This document shows, piece by piece, positions 8,295 to 17,414 of a stretch of 26,219 nt of DNA; the first letter of the stretch is position 1, and the number at the start of each line of letters is the position of its first letter. Origin of the DNA: Sphaeroforma arctica JP610 (lineage: Eukaryota > Opisthokonta > Ichthyosporea > Ichthyophonida). The position numbers and the translations under genes were made by a program. The notes under the pieces were generated by a model, which saw nothing but the letters and a program-made list of their open reading frames with translations, was not told where the DNA came from and did no database searches. The stretch is taken from assembly GCF_001186125.1 (NCBI RefSeq), contig NW_014040066.1, positions 1 to 26,219 of the forward strand, in the 5' to 3' direction.

Positions 8295-10400
8295 TCACCA
8301 CCACAACTGGGGGTTCAGCGGCAGCCTTAATGTACAGAGCAATAGGTCGTCAATCTGGTTTATGCGATAGTCTCCAAAAACCGTGAGCGGTCCTTCAACA
8401 TACTGAATATCGACGCGAACCTCGTGGATGTCCTCGATGCTACGTATCCAGCGTTGATGCTTCACAGAACGGGAGTGTGCGTAGCGGCCCGGATCTAGGA
8501 GGGCATTATCCAAAGGTTTATAGTCTGGCAGGACCAACAGCTCCCTGTACGAACGATGACACAGGGGTTCAACCTTACGCACCGCTAAACGCATCGCTAA
8601 CATCTTACAGCTAGTGGCATCGTAATTCTGTTGGACATCGTTCAACTTACTAGAAATGAATAGCGCAGGGAACAGGTACTTAGTAGTGCCAATTGTGACA
8701 CCAAGGTCCGTCTATGCCTGGGGAAGTAAAACCATGTCAGGGGGTGATGGGTCCGGGCGAATACGCTTTTTGTCAGTTTGAGGCAGTAAAGCATCAGCTG
8801 CAGGGTTATTATGAATAGGGTACTGGTTGTCGTCTATCGCGTCTCTGCGAGTCACTGCCTGGGGGTCTAACGAACGTCCAGTGAGCGGAGGTTGCGTCCA
8901 GCCCTTGTCCAGCAGGGGCCGGCAGGTAGGGTCTCCGGGTTTAAGATAACAGCCTGCTCATCCTTCAATATTGGCCCAGAGATTGGAGCAGATGTCTGGA
9001 GTGGCAACTGTACGTCACTCAGGTGGTCAGCAGGATCCGGAGTAGGGCACTGAACGTCCACTGGAGGAACAGTCGCCCGTACCTCATCAGGATGGGTGGC
9101 GGAGGTCCCGGCTAATACATTGGTAATAATGGCATCTTGTGCCGCAATTAATTCAGAACGAGTACGCTGGGGCATAGGGACATGGGCAGCTGCACAAACT
9201 AACGGTGTGCGTGCGACAGTAGGAAAAGATGCAAGTGCAGACACTGGAACCTCCTCTGAGTCGTCCAGTTGTCTAACCTTACCTTCGTCGAAGAATTATT
9301 TGTTTGTGTGCCCATCTAGGAGGACCAACCGAGGTACCTGGGGATGCATAGTAACAGGAGGTAACCCCAGTCCGGTGTGAGTACCAAGCGCTGGTGTGGC
9401 AAGGGCTGGTATAACCGGATCCGTAAACTAATTGCAAGTACCAGGTAGGCGTAAGCAACCTGGTGCTTTGTCTCCCACTTGAAAATTACCCCCTTCCGAG
9501 TTAAGTCAGACAGCACAGCCGCTCTATCCGCAAATCCAGGGATGTAAATAGACCACCATGAAAGGACAGCGAGTAAGAAAACTAATTCCTGGCGGTTGCC
9601 CGGCGGTGGCCGGTCAAAGAGTGCATGTGCTCGTACACGGAGTATGGCCGAAGTATTGAATATCTCTTTACGGCCCAAGAATTCGACCGCCACGTCGAAC
9701 AGAATTCCGAGCTGACACTTGAGCGGCTGGAGTTGAATATCTTCACCAATCAAATACGAACAAAGCGGAAGAGGTCATTCCAATGGGAGTCCAATGCTGA
9801 CAGCAGCGTTTCCCTGGCCTTCTTCTTCGTGGCAAGGTTACCATCATCTAGATAAGTTTTAAAAGCCTTTATATTAGCCTAAAGGTGGTGTCCATATAAT
9901 GCTGCATATCGTAGCAGCCATTCCCCACCCCTTCCTGTAAGCATCGGGGCTGGTGGAATTTACTGTCCGCCGTGGTGAATGCTAAGTATTTTTACGTGTC
10001 CTGGTGGAGGACCAATTGGTGGTAGGAAGCCGCAAGGTCGCATGCCGACTGGATGACCGCATTGCGCGAATGTTCCGCCATATCACTCTCGAGGTGTAGA
10101 ACATAAGGTAAGTGGTATAATCGGCCGTTGACTCTCACATAATTGATAGTCATACGATAATCCTTAGTGCAGGTAGGCTTCTTCTGTAGGTTCTTCTAGA
10201 CAATTCGCACAGAACTCACCCATTCACTATAGATATCACCTTCTTCTGTTTTCCCAGCGAGTTAGAATTCTGTACACTTGTCCGTCTCCACTTGTTGCAG
10301 CTCGGGATCATTTGTACGGTGTATCTGCCGGGATGGTTGGGCACCTGGTTTCAGTTTGAGTTTAACCATAAATCAGAGGAATGTTCTCTATTACGGTCGC
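8295..10400 (-). pseudogene. element 1 reverse transcriptase and RNase H remnant
   Basis: Gypsy RT palm residues are readable at about 9980-10200 (a DYRMTINYVRVN block followed by a LAASYHQLVL block). The RT connection and thumb lie at about 9420-9753 (FLGRK..., WSIYIPGFADRAAVLSDLTR, FKWETKHQ). The start of RNase H follows at about 9330-9400, and its second part (QNYDATSCKMLAMRLAVRK) at about 8560-8640. Between these two RNase H parts lies a Pro/Thr-rich insert at about 8650-9320. Several breaks are present. Confidence 0.75.
8867..9244 (-). pseudogene. element 1 Pro/Thr-rich segment inserted within RNase H
   Basis: A minus-strand frame of 125 codons rich in Pro, Ala, Thr and Asp lies between the first strand of RNase H and its QNYDAT block. 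Element 2 has no such insert at the matching place. It might be a species-specific disordered insert in the polyprotein or captured sequence. Confidence 0.4.
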
Positions 10401-10416
10401 CCGAGCGGTCCCTGTC

Positions 10417-12086
10417 TTAATCTCGGTCACGGGAATGGCTTCGACCACGTGCTGAAACATAAGACCCACAGCTCAACACCGACACACTGCGGTTATCTCT
10501 GTCACGTCCATCGCGACGCTCCCCATGTTGTTGCCTAGATAATGCAGTGACCTGCTTGCCCACATCTGTGGCCAGCTTCATAGGGCCATAGTCATCGATA
10601 GTCGTCAGAAAAGTCTCCTTCTGGACCCCGGAGTATGCTGCAGACACAAGAGAACTCATAGCTAGGCGGAGCTCCATGAGGCCCGCTGCCAGTTGGGCAA
10701 GGTCCTTATTCCATACTACCGCCAATAGTGTTCGGACCGCAGCATCTAGCGTACAAACTGGCAAAAGTGCCTAATGGGAGAACATTCCCAACTTATCTGC
10801 TTCCCGCGCGATGTCCTCACAGATGCACTGCCACGGTACGGCTAAATCTATCTCAAGTGTGTTAGTAGGAGCCATGTGTGTATTTGGTTGCAATCACGCA
10901 CGCTCGAAATGCTGGCCATACGTGGGCTGGAGTTGTGGCTTGGTACCAACAATGTCGAGCATGTAAATAAATATACTTATGTGGCCTATGTGGTTCAGGA
11001 CGCCATCTAGCAGTAGCGGTATACTCAAAGTCATCATCGTATCTACATGTGTGTCCGTTGACATAAAGGACATCCCGTTGGGCTCTCAGTTGCCAACCTA
11101 GGCCCGGAATTTTAACACACGGGCCGCCTAATGGAATACGATCAAGATGCAAGTATGTATCGTTAAGCCACTGTTCGATCTTATTCAGGTCGGGATATGG
11201 TGCCGCATCATCTGGCACCCGTACGTCATGGTGCCTCTGTTGGAGATCTTCGTCATACTCTCTTCAGAACGTGTCAATTTCCCATGCAGTAGCATGCCTC
11301 CCAGGCCGTATAGTCAAATGAAGAAACGTAGGGGCAGGGGCAGGAGGCTACATGTTCTCATGGGTTGGGTGGTAATACATACCGCCATCATTCGCTCGCA
11401 TACGTTTTTGCAGCCTATCTCGGTCCTGCTCAGTACGGTCGTCGAAATTCAAGTGTTTCAAGACTGTAAGCGCTGCCAATCGATGGTCAACGAGCACTGG
11501 GGTTGCCTCAAGCTCACTAATTTGGAACGACTGCTGAACACTAATACCCTCAGCTGCGGATACTAACACCCCTTTCCCTTGATCATGGCGCTGAAGATAT
11601 CGCGCAACCTTCCGGCAAAGTTTAACATGTAATAACTTTTAAATAACCCACAGCACACCATAAAGTGCGAAGTCCGAAATGATCAACAGCTTAAATCGCG
11701 CATCAGTTAGGGACGAGATATTCAGTATTCGAACTTCTTCAAGCAGCTCCAAACTGGTTTCTCGCAGAGTTAGGTGTGCAGATATGCCATAGTTGGCAAT
11801 CAGGTATTGGATCACAGCTTCCACTGTAATATCTGAGCCCAGTTTAGCAATCACCGCAAGTTGGATCGGCGAATCCAGAAACTTCAGGAAGTGGTCAATC
11901 CGCGCTGCGTCCGTGGCCAGATTATTGTATTCCTTGGAGACAAACTTGTACGGATTCCAAATTTTTAAGAACGTCGAGATAGAACGCTTACGTCGACCCG
12001 TAAAGATTGCTGGTGGATCACATCCGATGAGAATTGAACCATCGAAGTGTGGTAGAGGGTGTTCACACTATACAATACTATAAGCT
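10417..12086 (-). pseudogene. element 1 gag-like region
   Basis: Minus-strand frames between the 5' LTR and RT occupy the gag position. They are mainly hydrophilic and helical in look (10862-11218, 11348-11569, 11639-11854). The one nearest RT (10417-10764) ends in an Arg/Asp/Ser-rich tail (RRDGRDRDNRSVSV...SHSRDRD), as in nucleic-acid-binding ends of gag. I see no clear CCHC knuckle and could not identify a protease. The assignment is mostly by position. Confidence 0.5.
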
Positions 12087-12157
12087 AACCTTAAGGAAAA
12101 ATAAATAAAATAAGAAAAACCCTAGTTAGGTAGTAGTCTCAGTAGTTAGACCTTGGT

Positions 12158-12290
12158 TGTAGTAGACTGTACACAAGGTTTACTATTAGGAACTAAGTTA
12201 GATGTCTGCTACCTTGACTACTAGTGTACAAAAGAGTCCTCAGAACAGGTCCTGTTCTCCTAATGACCAAGTTGGTCCTATCTAATCCTG
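12158..12290 (-). repeat. 5' LTR-like repeat of element 1
   Basis: This matches 5070-5212 from TGTAGTAGACTGTAC to TCTAATCCTG. The coding-strand 3' end is CTACTACA. It is followed on that strand by ACCAAGG, so no TGG-type primer-binding site is seen. A longer LTR reaching toward about 12538 (minus-strand TGTTTAGTACC) is possible but cannot be tested against the shorter left copy. Confidence 0.65.
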
Positions 12291-13316
12291 CTAGGTCCAT
12301 GTGTATCCTCGAGGCCTGCCTCAGTCCGGGACTCGGAGTAGTCTAACCGCAAGAATATCATAACCGCAAGATGGTGAGTCATCATCTAGGGCTAAGGAGT
12401 CCTCAATCAGGGTTCCATGGCAGGACCACTGGTAGGGACATTGAGAGTTACAATCCTAGAGTTACAGGACAGTCCCAATGGTCCATAAGGAAAGGGCAAG
12501 ACTGTCACTCATAGTGTTAATAAGTGTCGGTACTAAACATGTCATATTATTATTTTTTGTTAATATTTATCGCAATAGAGGGTGAATTGAAAGTCGACTA
12601 CGTTCTTGTGTCAGAATTCGAGCAGCAATTCATGGAAGCAGACAATACACATTAGAGTTAGATATCTAAAGAAGTTAGGGGTCTGGAGCAGTAACTTGTT
12701 CCATACCGGGTGCTATGGGCGATTTGCCTGTCCACACCACTGCCTTAGTAGCAGTGCGATTGGACAAGGGATCTATAGCGTTGATAATTTCAATTAATAT
12801 AGGATAGAGAGTGTGCCACTTTGTCGTAAAGTTAAGAAGGAGGCAGCTGCGGACCATAGCAACAAGGAATAGTAAGTTTGATCTGGACGTAGCCGGTCCG
12901 CCGTGAGATGGCGGTGGGAAGACACGGCCAGGGTTTAGGGTTTTAGGGTTCTAAAACCCTAGAAGTATAGCATTGTAATGTTGTTGTTGCGGAGGTTTTA
13001 CAGAAAGCGCAATAGCAATAAATGGGAGTATTTGGGAATTTCCTGTCATAGTTAGGATTCGTCTATTGGGGATCCAGGCAGAGCCAAGTCCGGGCATTGT
13101 GTGAGAGTTAGTCGGGAAGAGGGTGGGGTGAGTATGGTACTGAAAGTAAAATACCCTAATGATATGCAGGTGGACTAGTATAGGGTATATGAGTATAGGT
13201 AGTGGGATTGGGTGGTGGTTGGCTTTGCGGTGTGAGGAGGTAGTTAAGGTGAGAGTGAAATACTGCTAAATGTATCCACTTAAAACAATCATCAGACGAA
13301 AAGGAAGTTATACTTT
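12291..13316. other. inter-element stretch with no supported gene
   Basis: A short direct repeat (TAACCGCAAGA at about 12345 and 12361) and a telomere-like patch near 12930 are the only features I can support. A minus-strand frame at 12675-12857 has a faint integrase-like look, but not enough to call. Confidence 0.45.
12929..12960. repeat. short telomere-like patch in head-to-head orientation
   Basis: GGGTTTAGGGTTTTAGGGTT is followed at once by CTAAAACCCTAG, so TTTAGGG-type units meet CCCTAAA-type units with only a base or two between them. Confidence 0.6.
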
Positions 13317-13534
13317 TGTAGCGAGTGTACGCTAAATAACTGTATCTCAACGTTCTCCCTTCGTAGAGAGGGAGACGTTGTTCATTTATTAGTAACTGTA
13401 AAATTCATGACTCTAAATACGAGTCAGGAGTCATGCGCTGTAATAGCCAGCAAAAACTATATTTATCAGATTAAGATGATAAACTGTAAAAACTGTAATA
13501 AAACAAAAACCTAAGTTCGTGTATTCCGACCACA
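13317..13534 (-). repeat. 3' LTR of element 2
   Basis: This 218-bp LTR matches 21886-22109. It contains three stem-loops seen in both copies: a stem around CAACGT...ACGTTG (about 13350-13381), one around CATGACTC...GAGTCA, and TTTATCA...TGATAAA. The third keeps its 7-bp stem while the loop sequence differs between copies. Confidence 0.9.
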
Positions 13535-13545
13535 ACCTCCCCAAA
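13535..13545 (-). promoter_or_regulatory. polypurine tract of element 2
   Basis: On the coding strand TTTGGGGAGGT ends exactly where the 3' LTR begins (TGTGGTCGG). This is the expected plus-strand DNA primer site and fixes the element's orientation. Confidence 0.8.
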
Positions 13546-13613
13546 CTGAAGCACTGACCGAATAGAAATGCACCAGTTTTAGAGATGATAAGGAATACCC
13601 AAAGTAACTTAGT

Positions 13614-13712
13614 TGCTGACATTTATCCTCTGAGAGCTAGAGCAGTGTGCTGGCAGTTATCTTCTGGGAGATAGAGCAGTGTGCTGGCATTTAACCTCTG
13701 AGAGCTAGAGGG
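13614..13712. repeat. three tandem copies of a 34-bp repeat
   Basis: Units at 13614-13647, 13648-13681 and 13682-13712 (the last cut short) begin TGCTG and contain CTCTGAGAGCTAGAG or close variants. They lie in the 3' untranslated part of element 2 between the chromodomain and the polypurine tract. Confidence 0.9.
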
Positions 13713-13789
13713 ATAACAAAATCACGCTTCGAGCACACCGTCCTACCGAGTAGTCATATCTTAAGATAAAGTTTAGATCTGGGCACGTT

Positions 13790-14447
13790 GGCGTTTACGT
13801 GTCCGTGTCTGCGAGGCCTTGTGGTAGGCCGCGATATCGTTGGCATCATCAAAAGCCTCCGCTGTTTCTCACATGGGGTCGCCTTCGCGCCATCTCACCA
13901 AGTATTCCAATTTCCCTGTATCACCACTAGTACGGTGTGTAATAATGTGGCGAAGCTCAACACCTCCTTCTGTCCACAATTTATCTTTAAGTGGTGGGTC
14001 TGTGCGCCGATGCACTAACCGGAGGAGTTCCACCCGTACCGGTTTGCCATTGAATTCTGGAGGGGCGGAGCCGTCTTTATTCGCCAACTCATAGCTATGT
14101 CCGACCCTAGCCTTAACAATTGTTTTAGTCGTTCTGCCCTCCGATCGTACCATTACCACATCACCTTCGTCGAAATGTACCAAGTCTTGAGCGTGCAGGC
14201 GATCAAGTGGTGGAGTGTCGGCAGGATGGTATCCTGCAACTGGTCTAATCGTTGGGCTCAAAATCGGCAAACGGTACGTGACGGCGGCCAAAATATAGAC
14301 TGAACGGCGCGCTCTTGTGACGTCAGGATATCCGAAGGTTCTGATAGAGCATCGTAAACGGAAGACGTTCGTTCCATCGTATAGGGACTGCCTCACAGCA
14401 TTGTCTAATGGAACATGTAATCTCCTTATGACGTCGTTTAGCAGCAC
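13790..14447 (-). pseudogene. element 2 integrase C-terminus and chromodomain
   Basis: The minus strand has an integrase C-terminal segment (DEGDVVMVRSEGRT...) typical of the beta-barrel after the catalytic core. A chromodomain follows at about 13800-13960, with a VELRHIITHRT start, a YLVRWREGDP strand, and a following acidic/helical part. Chromodomains on gypsy integrases (chromoviruses) bind modified histones and direct insertion to chosen chromatin. Part of a broken element. Confidence 0.75.
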
Positions 14448-15215
14448 CCAGTACTTGGGGTCAATATGGTGGTGACACCTTATGTAGCATCCCCACTTCT
14501 TGGACCAGGGGCTCCACTATCTTGTTGGTGAATTCGCTTCCCATGTCCGTCTGGATCATACGTGGGAAACCATGCTCGCCAAAACTTCTATCAGTGTTTG
14601 CGCCGTCGTCTCCTTCGTCTTGTCCGGTGTCGCTCGAAGGATTGAGTAGCCTGTAGCGATGTCCAGGACGTGAAGTATATAATTGTTCTTCCTTCTGGAC
14701 TCAAGTGGCTTCGGGATGTAATCAACTTGAATATGGTCCCACGGGTAGCGCGCGTCAATGCTAATCATCAGGTGAAAGCCTTTACGTAGCGTATCTTGTC
14801 TCAAACATGTGGCATACTGCCGTTTGACTTCCGTTGCCAATTCGAGTGCGCCCGGCCACACATGGCCGTTATGTCGGAGTTGTTGAACTATGTCGGCCGC
14901 TCCATGATGTCCTTGTTCGTGTTGAACTTGCGTGAGTCGCGCACGGTGTTGTTGTTCTTCCGGTGTCGCTCGCTCAAACGCCGGTTGACCCTCTGCGTCT
15001 GTCAATGCCATCGAGATCTCTCGTGCTGTATCTAAACACATCACGTACGCCGTGTGTTTTGGTTCTGCGTATCCAAGTCGCTGTGAAAACAGCGGGTCCA
15101 GTTTGAACCCGTTAGGAGGCCCCACCCGTGCAATCACTGTGTGTCCCCATGGTGTCTTGCCACAGGCGTACTTAGCATACCTTAGGAACGTATGTGGCGT
15201 TCGTGGAACCAGCAC
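14448..15215 (-). pseudogene. element 2 integrase
   Basis: The minus strand shows the zinc-finger region (QHEQGHHGAADIVQQLRH, about 14870-14925). The DDE core follows, with the first Asp in HIQVDYIPKP (about 14700-14740) and the second in a QTDMGSEFTN block (about 14525-14560). This is the usual Ty3/gypsy integrase order. Part of a broken element. Confidence 0.82.
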
Positions 15216-15218
15216 TGG

Positions 15219-15485
15219 CTAGGACTGTAACAACTGTTTGAACAAGTCAAACCACGGTGCCCTTGGTACCCATGGTAGACATACAGTTGCCCTTGCACCA
15301 TCAGTCCTTATCTTGCGCAACATTATGTGTATCTTCTCCCATGGTGGGTTCATCCATCCATCGACCGTCGACCAGTCGTGGGCAAACGCACCTTCTCCAT
15401 CGTCTGTAGTCCAAAATCGAGGGAGCTGAGCGCTAGTTGGATCCGCAAATACGTCTATATTATTCGGGCTGAAGTGTTGTTGTGC
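15219..15485 (-). pseudogene. element 2 Dam-like (N6-adenine methyltransferase-related) domain
   Basis: About 90 residues lie directly after RNase H and before integrase. Landmarks in order are NNIDVFADPTSAQLPRFWT, an acidic turn, AFAHDWS, the motif Asn-Pro-Pro-Trp (15339-15350), a Lys/Arg helix, ATVCLPW and APWFDLF. A DxFA...RFWT...NPPW...P-W layout is like phage-type Dam (Pfam PF05869) and the methyltransferase domain known in DIRS elements. There NPP[YFW] is the catalytic motif IV that contacts the target adenine. The likeness is by eye and activity is unproven. Confidence 0.55.
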
Positions 15486-15548
15486 TAGTTCAAAGTAACT
15501 AGGGAATAACTGCCAACAATTTGTGTACAGTATTTCAGGTTCGTATTG

Positions 15549-15990
15549 CTCCGCTGTCCCCTCGTGTACTCTGCTCAACATGTCCGGAAGCACGTTCGTC
15601 TCTCCTGGTATATGTAATATGGTAAAGTTGAATGGTGCGATAATATGGTGCCATCTCTGGAGCATCGGATTAAGCTTAAGCTGTGTATTCATTTACACAA
15701 GGGCCTTGTGGTCCGTGAAGACTGCAAACCGTTGCCCATCCAAATGCTTCCTAAAATGTGTAAGCCCATACACCAAAGCTAGTAACTCCTTCATTGGTGT
15801 AGCGTAGTTCTGTTGCGCATGGTTCAGAGTCTTGCTGAAGAACAATTCCCGTTGACCCATTGGAATAACGCTCCCCCTAAACCGCAATCGCTAGCGTCAC
15901 AAGTTCAATGGTGTACCGTCGACCGGGAAGTGCAACGCTACTGCATTAACAACTGTATCTTTCATCGCCTGCCACGCCTGTGCATGTCTC
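15549..15990 (-). pseudogene. element 2 RNase H
   Basis: The minus strand carries gypsy RNase H blocks: an ELFFSKTLNHAQQNYATPMK segment, then ELLALVYGLTHFRKHLDGQR, FAVFTDHKALV with its catalytic Asp, and LHIPGETNVLPDMLSR at the end. Unlike element 1 there is no long insert. Part of a broken element. Confidence 0.85.
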
Positions 15991-15995
15991 TTCTC

Positions 15996-16829
15996 TCAAC
16001 GATCGCCGATCAACTCGTTTGGTTTGAGTTTGAAAAATCCGCCCAAAGGTACGACCGTGTTCGCGAAGTTGGGGAGACGCTCATGAAGGTAATTCACCAA
16101 TCCTAAGGCGGAGGCTATATCCTTGTACCGTAGTCGGGTAGGCCAGTCGATAAGCTTGGTCTGCTTCTCATGATCAATGTCTATGCCTTGTGCAGACAGT
16201 TTCTTCCCTAGGATCATCTTTTCAGGAATAGCGAAGTGGCACTTGGCGGGGTTAAGCTTAAAACTGTGGTATGTTAAGCGTTGAATCACCTTCTGCACCG
16301 TCCTAATGTGTTCGTCATAGTCGTCGCTAGCGATAACTATGTCGTCGATATAGTGGTGGACCGGTAAGCCGTCAAGTATCGTACTCAAGGTACGCTGGAA
16401 CTGTTGCGTGAGCACATGGAGTCCGAACGGTGCCGATGTAAACGAGTACTGATAAAGCTCGTGTGAAAACCTAAACAAGTATTGTGAATCTGGATGGATC
16501 GGCAGCCTGTGGTATGCCGCAGAGATGTCCAGCGTAGTGTAGTATTTCTTACTCTTGAGGCGAGAGATAGGTTCGTTGACCTTTGGAATCAAAAACTGGT
16601 CACCAGGTATTTGCGCGTTAACGGCGCGCATGTCTAAACACACCCTCACCTTCTTCACGTTTCCTTCCGCAACGTCGGGACCGCAAGGAGAGGGAGGTTG
16701 ACGGTTGTTGGTGTCGTCCGTTTCGTTATCACCAAATCCGCCAACCACTTCTTCACTTGTTCGTCCATGTAGGGTAGCCATAGGATACAAAGTTACGTGT
16801 CGATCTACGCATGTGCATCGCCTGTTCAC
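15996..16829 (-). pseudogene. element 2 reverse transcriptase
   Basis: Within this 277-codon minus-strand frame the gypsy RT blocks run in order: VRVCLDMRAVNAQ (residues 61-73), YTTLDISAAYHRLPI (residues 97-111, first catalytic Asp), TSAPFGL (131-137), HYIDDIVIAS (159-168, the YIDD active site), and FKLNPAKCHFA in the thumb. The element copies its RNA into DNA with this enzyme. The frame is open across the palm. Confidence 0.9.
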
Positions 16830-17099
16830 GGGTTACCGGAATGGTAACTTCACTCCCTTCCAGACGACATCGCGCGGTGTCAGCAATCATCGCGTTCGCC
16901 TTTAAATTTGGCGTGTATCGGCGGGTTCCATTGTGTTCGGTGCCTGTCGGTGAGGGATGGGTTCGAGGAGTTCATCCAGTTCTGTGGGGTCTATCGGAGC
17001 GAGTGGCGATTGGATAACGCCTTTGTATATACCCAAGCCTTTCAACATATCTTGCCCTACTATGATGTCTATACCTGCTGGTAAATTCATCAACTCAAG

Positions 17100-17369
17100 T
17101 TACCCGTCGATAATCTTGGTGCCATACCGAATGGGTACCACTTCTGTCGTCCCCGATCGAGGAGTTCGAACCGCCTTGTCAGCTAAATAGATGACTGACC
17201 CAGGTGGTTCTGGAGTTATTGGGCGGCCGAGCAGGTCTGCGGATGTCTGTGAGATACAACTTCTGTTTGCTCCCGTGTCTATCAATGCTTTGAACGTGCG
17301 TCCGTTAACTTGCACTTGAATATAAACTCGGTTATCAGAAGAAAGCAATGGGTCCTGTATCGCCATCAC
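17100..17369 (-). pseudogene. element 2 aspartic protease
   Basis: An 89-codon minus-strand frame carries the retropepsin motif ALIDTGAN at residues 28-35, preceded by the usual VQVNGRTF strand. It would cleave the polyprotein. It lies between gag and RT, as expected. Confidence 0.85.
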
Positions 17370-17414
17370 TGCCCTAATCCGACTCAGGCACCCTCACATC
17401 TCATGCACGTTCGG

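Larger units (their letters stand above)
5070..12290 (-). mobile_element. Ty3/gypsy element 1 (broken)
   Basis: This is a minus-strand Ty3/gypsy fossil bounded by related direct repeats at 5070-5212 and 12158-12290. Read from right to left it holds a gag-like region, reverse transcriptase, an RNase H with a long insert, a Dam-like domain, a proline-rich linker, an integrase with HHCC finger and core, and a GPY/F-like C-terminal module. The coding part has many breaks, on the order of ten or more, so this copy is dead. Its terminal repeats differ by roughly 10-15% by eye, excluding a gap, suggesting an old insertion. Confidence 0.8.

Noticed and set aside
12531-12545. GTACTAAACATGT shared with 3327-3341
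   Set aside because: A 13-base match is expected several times by chance in 26 kb, and the flanks do not align. The 3327 copy lies in the copia RNase H remnant.
12675-12857. Minus-strand frame with a faint integrase-like NRTATKA stretch
   Set aside because: It is only 60 codons, has no catalytic residue or conserved block, and does not continue into a recognisable neighbour.
13614-13712. Possible CRISPR-like array
   Set aside because: The 34-bp units are directly adjacent with no spacers and lie in a eukaryotic retroelement.
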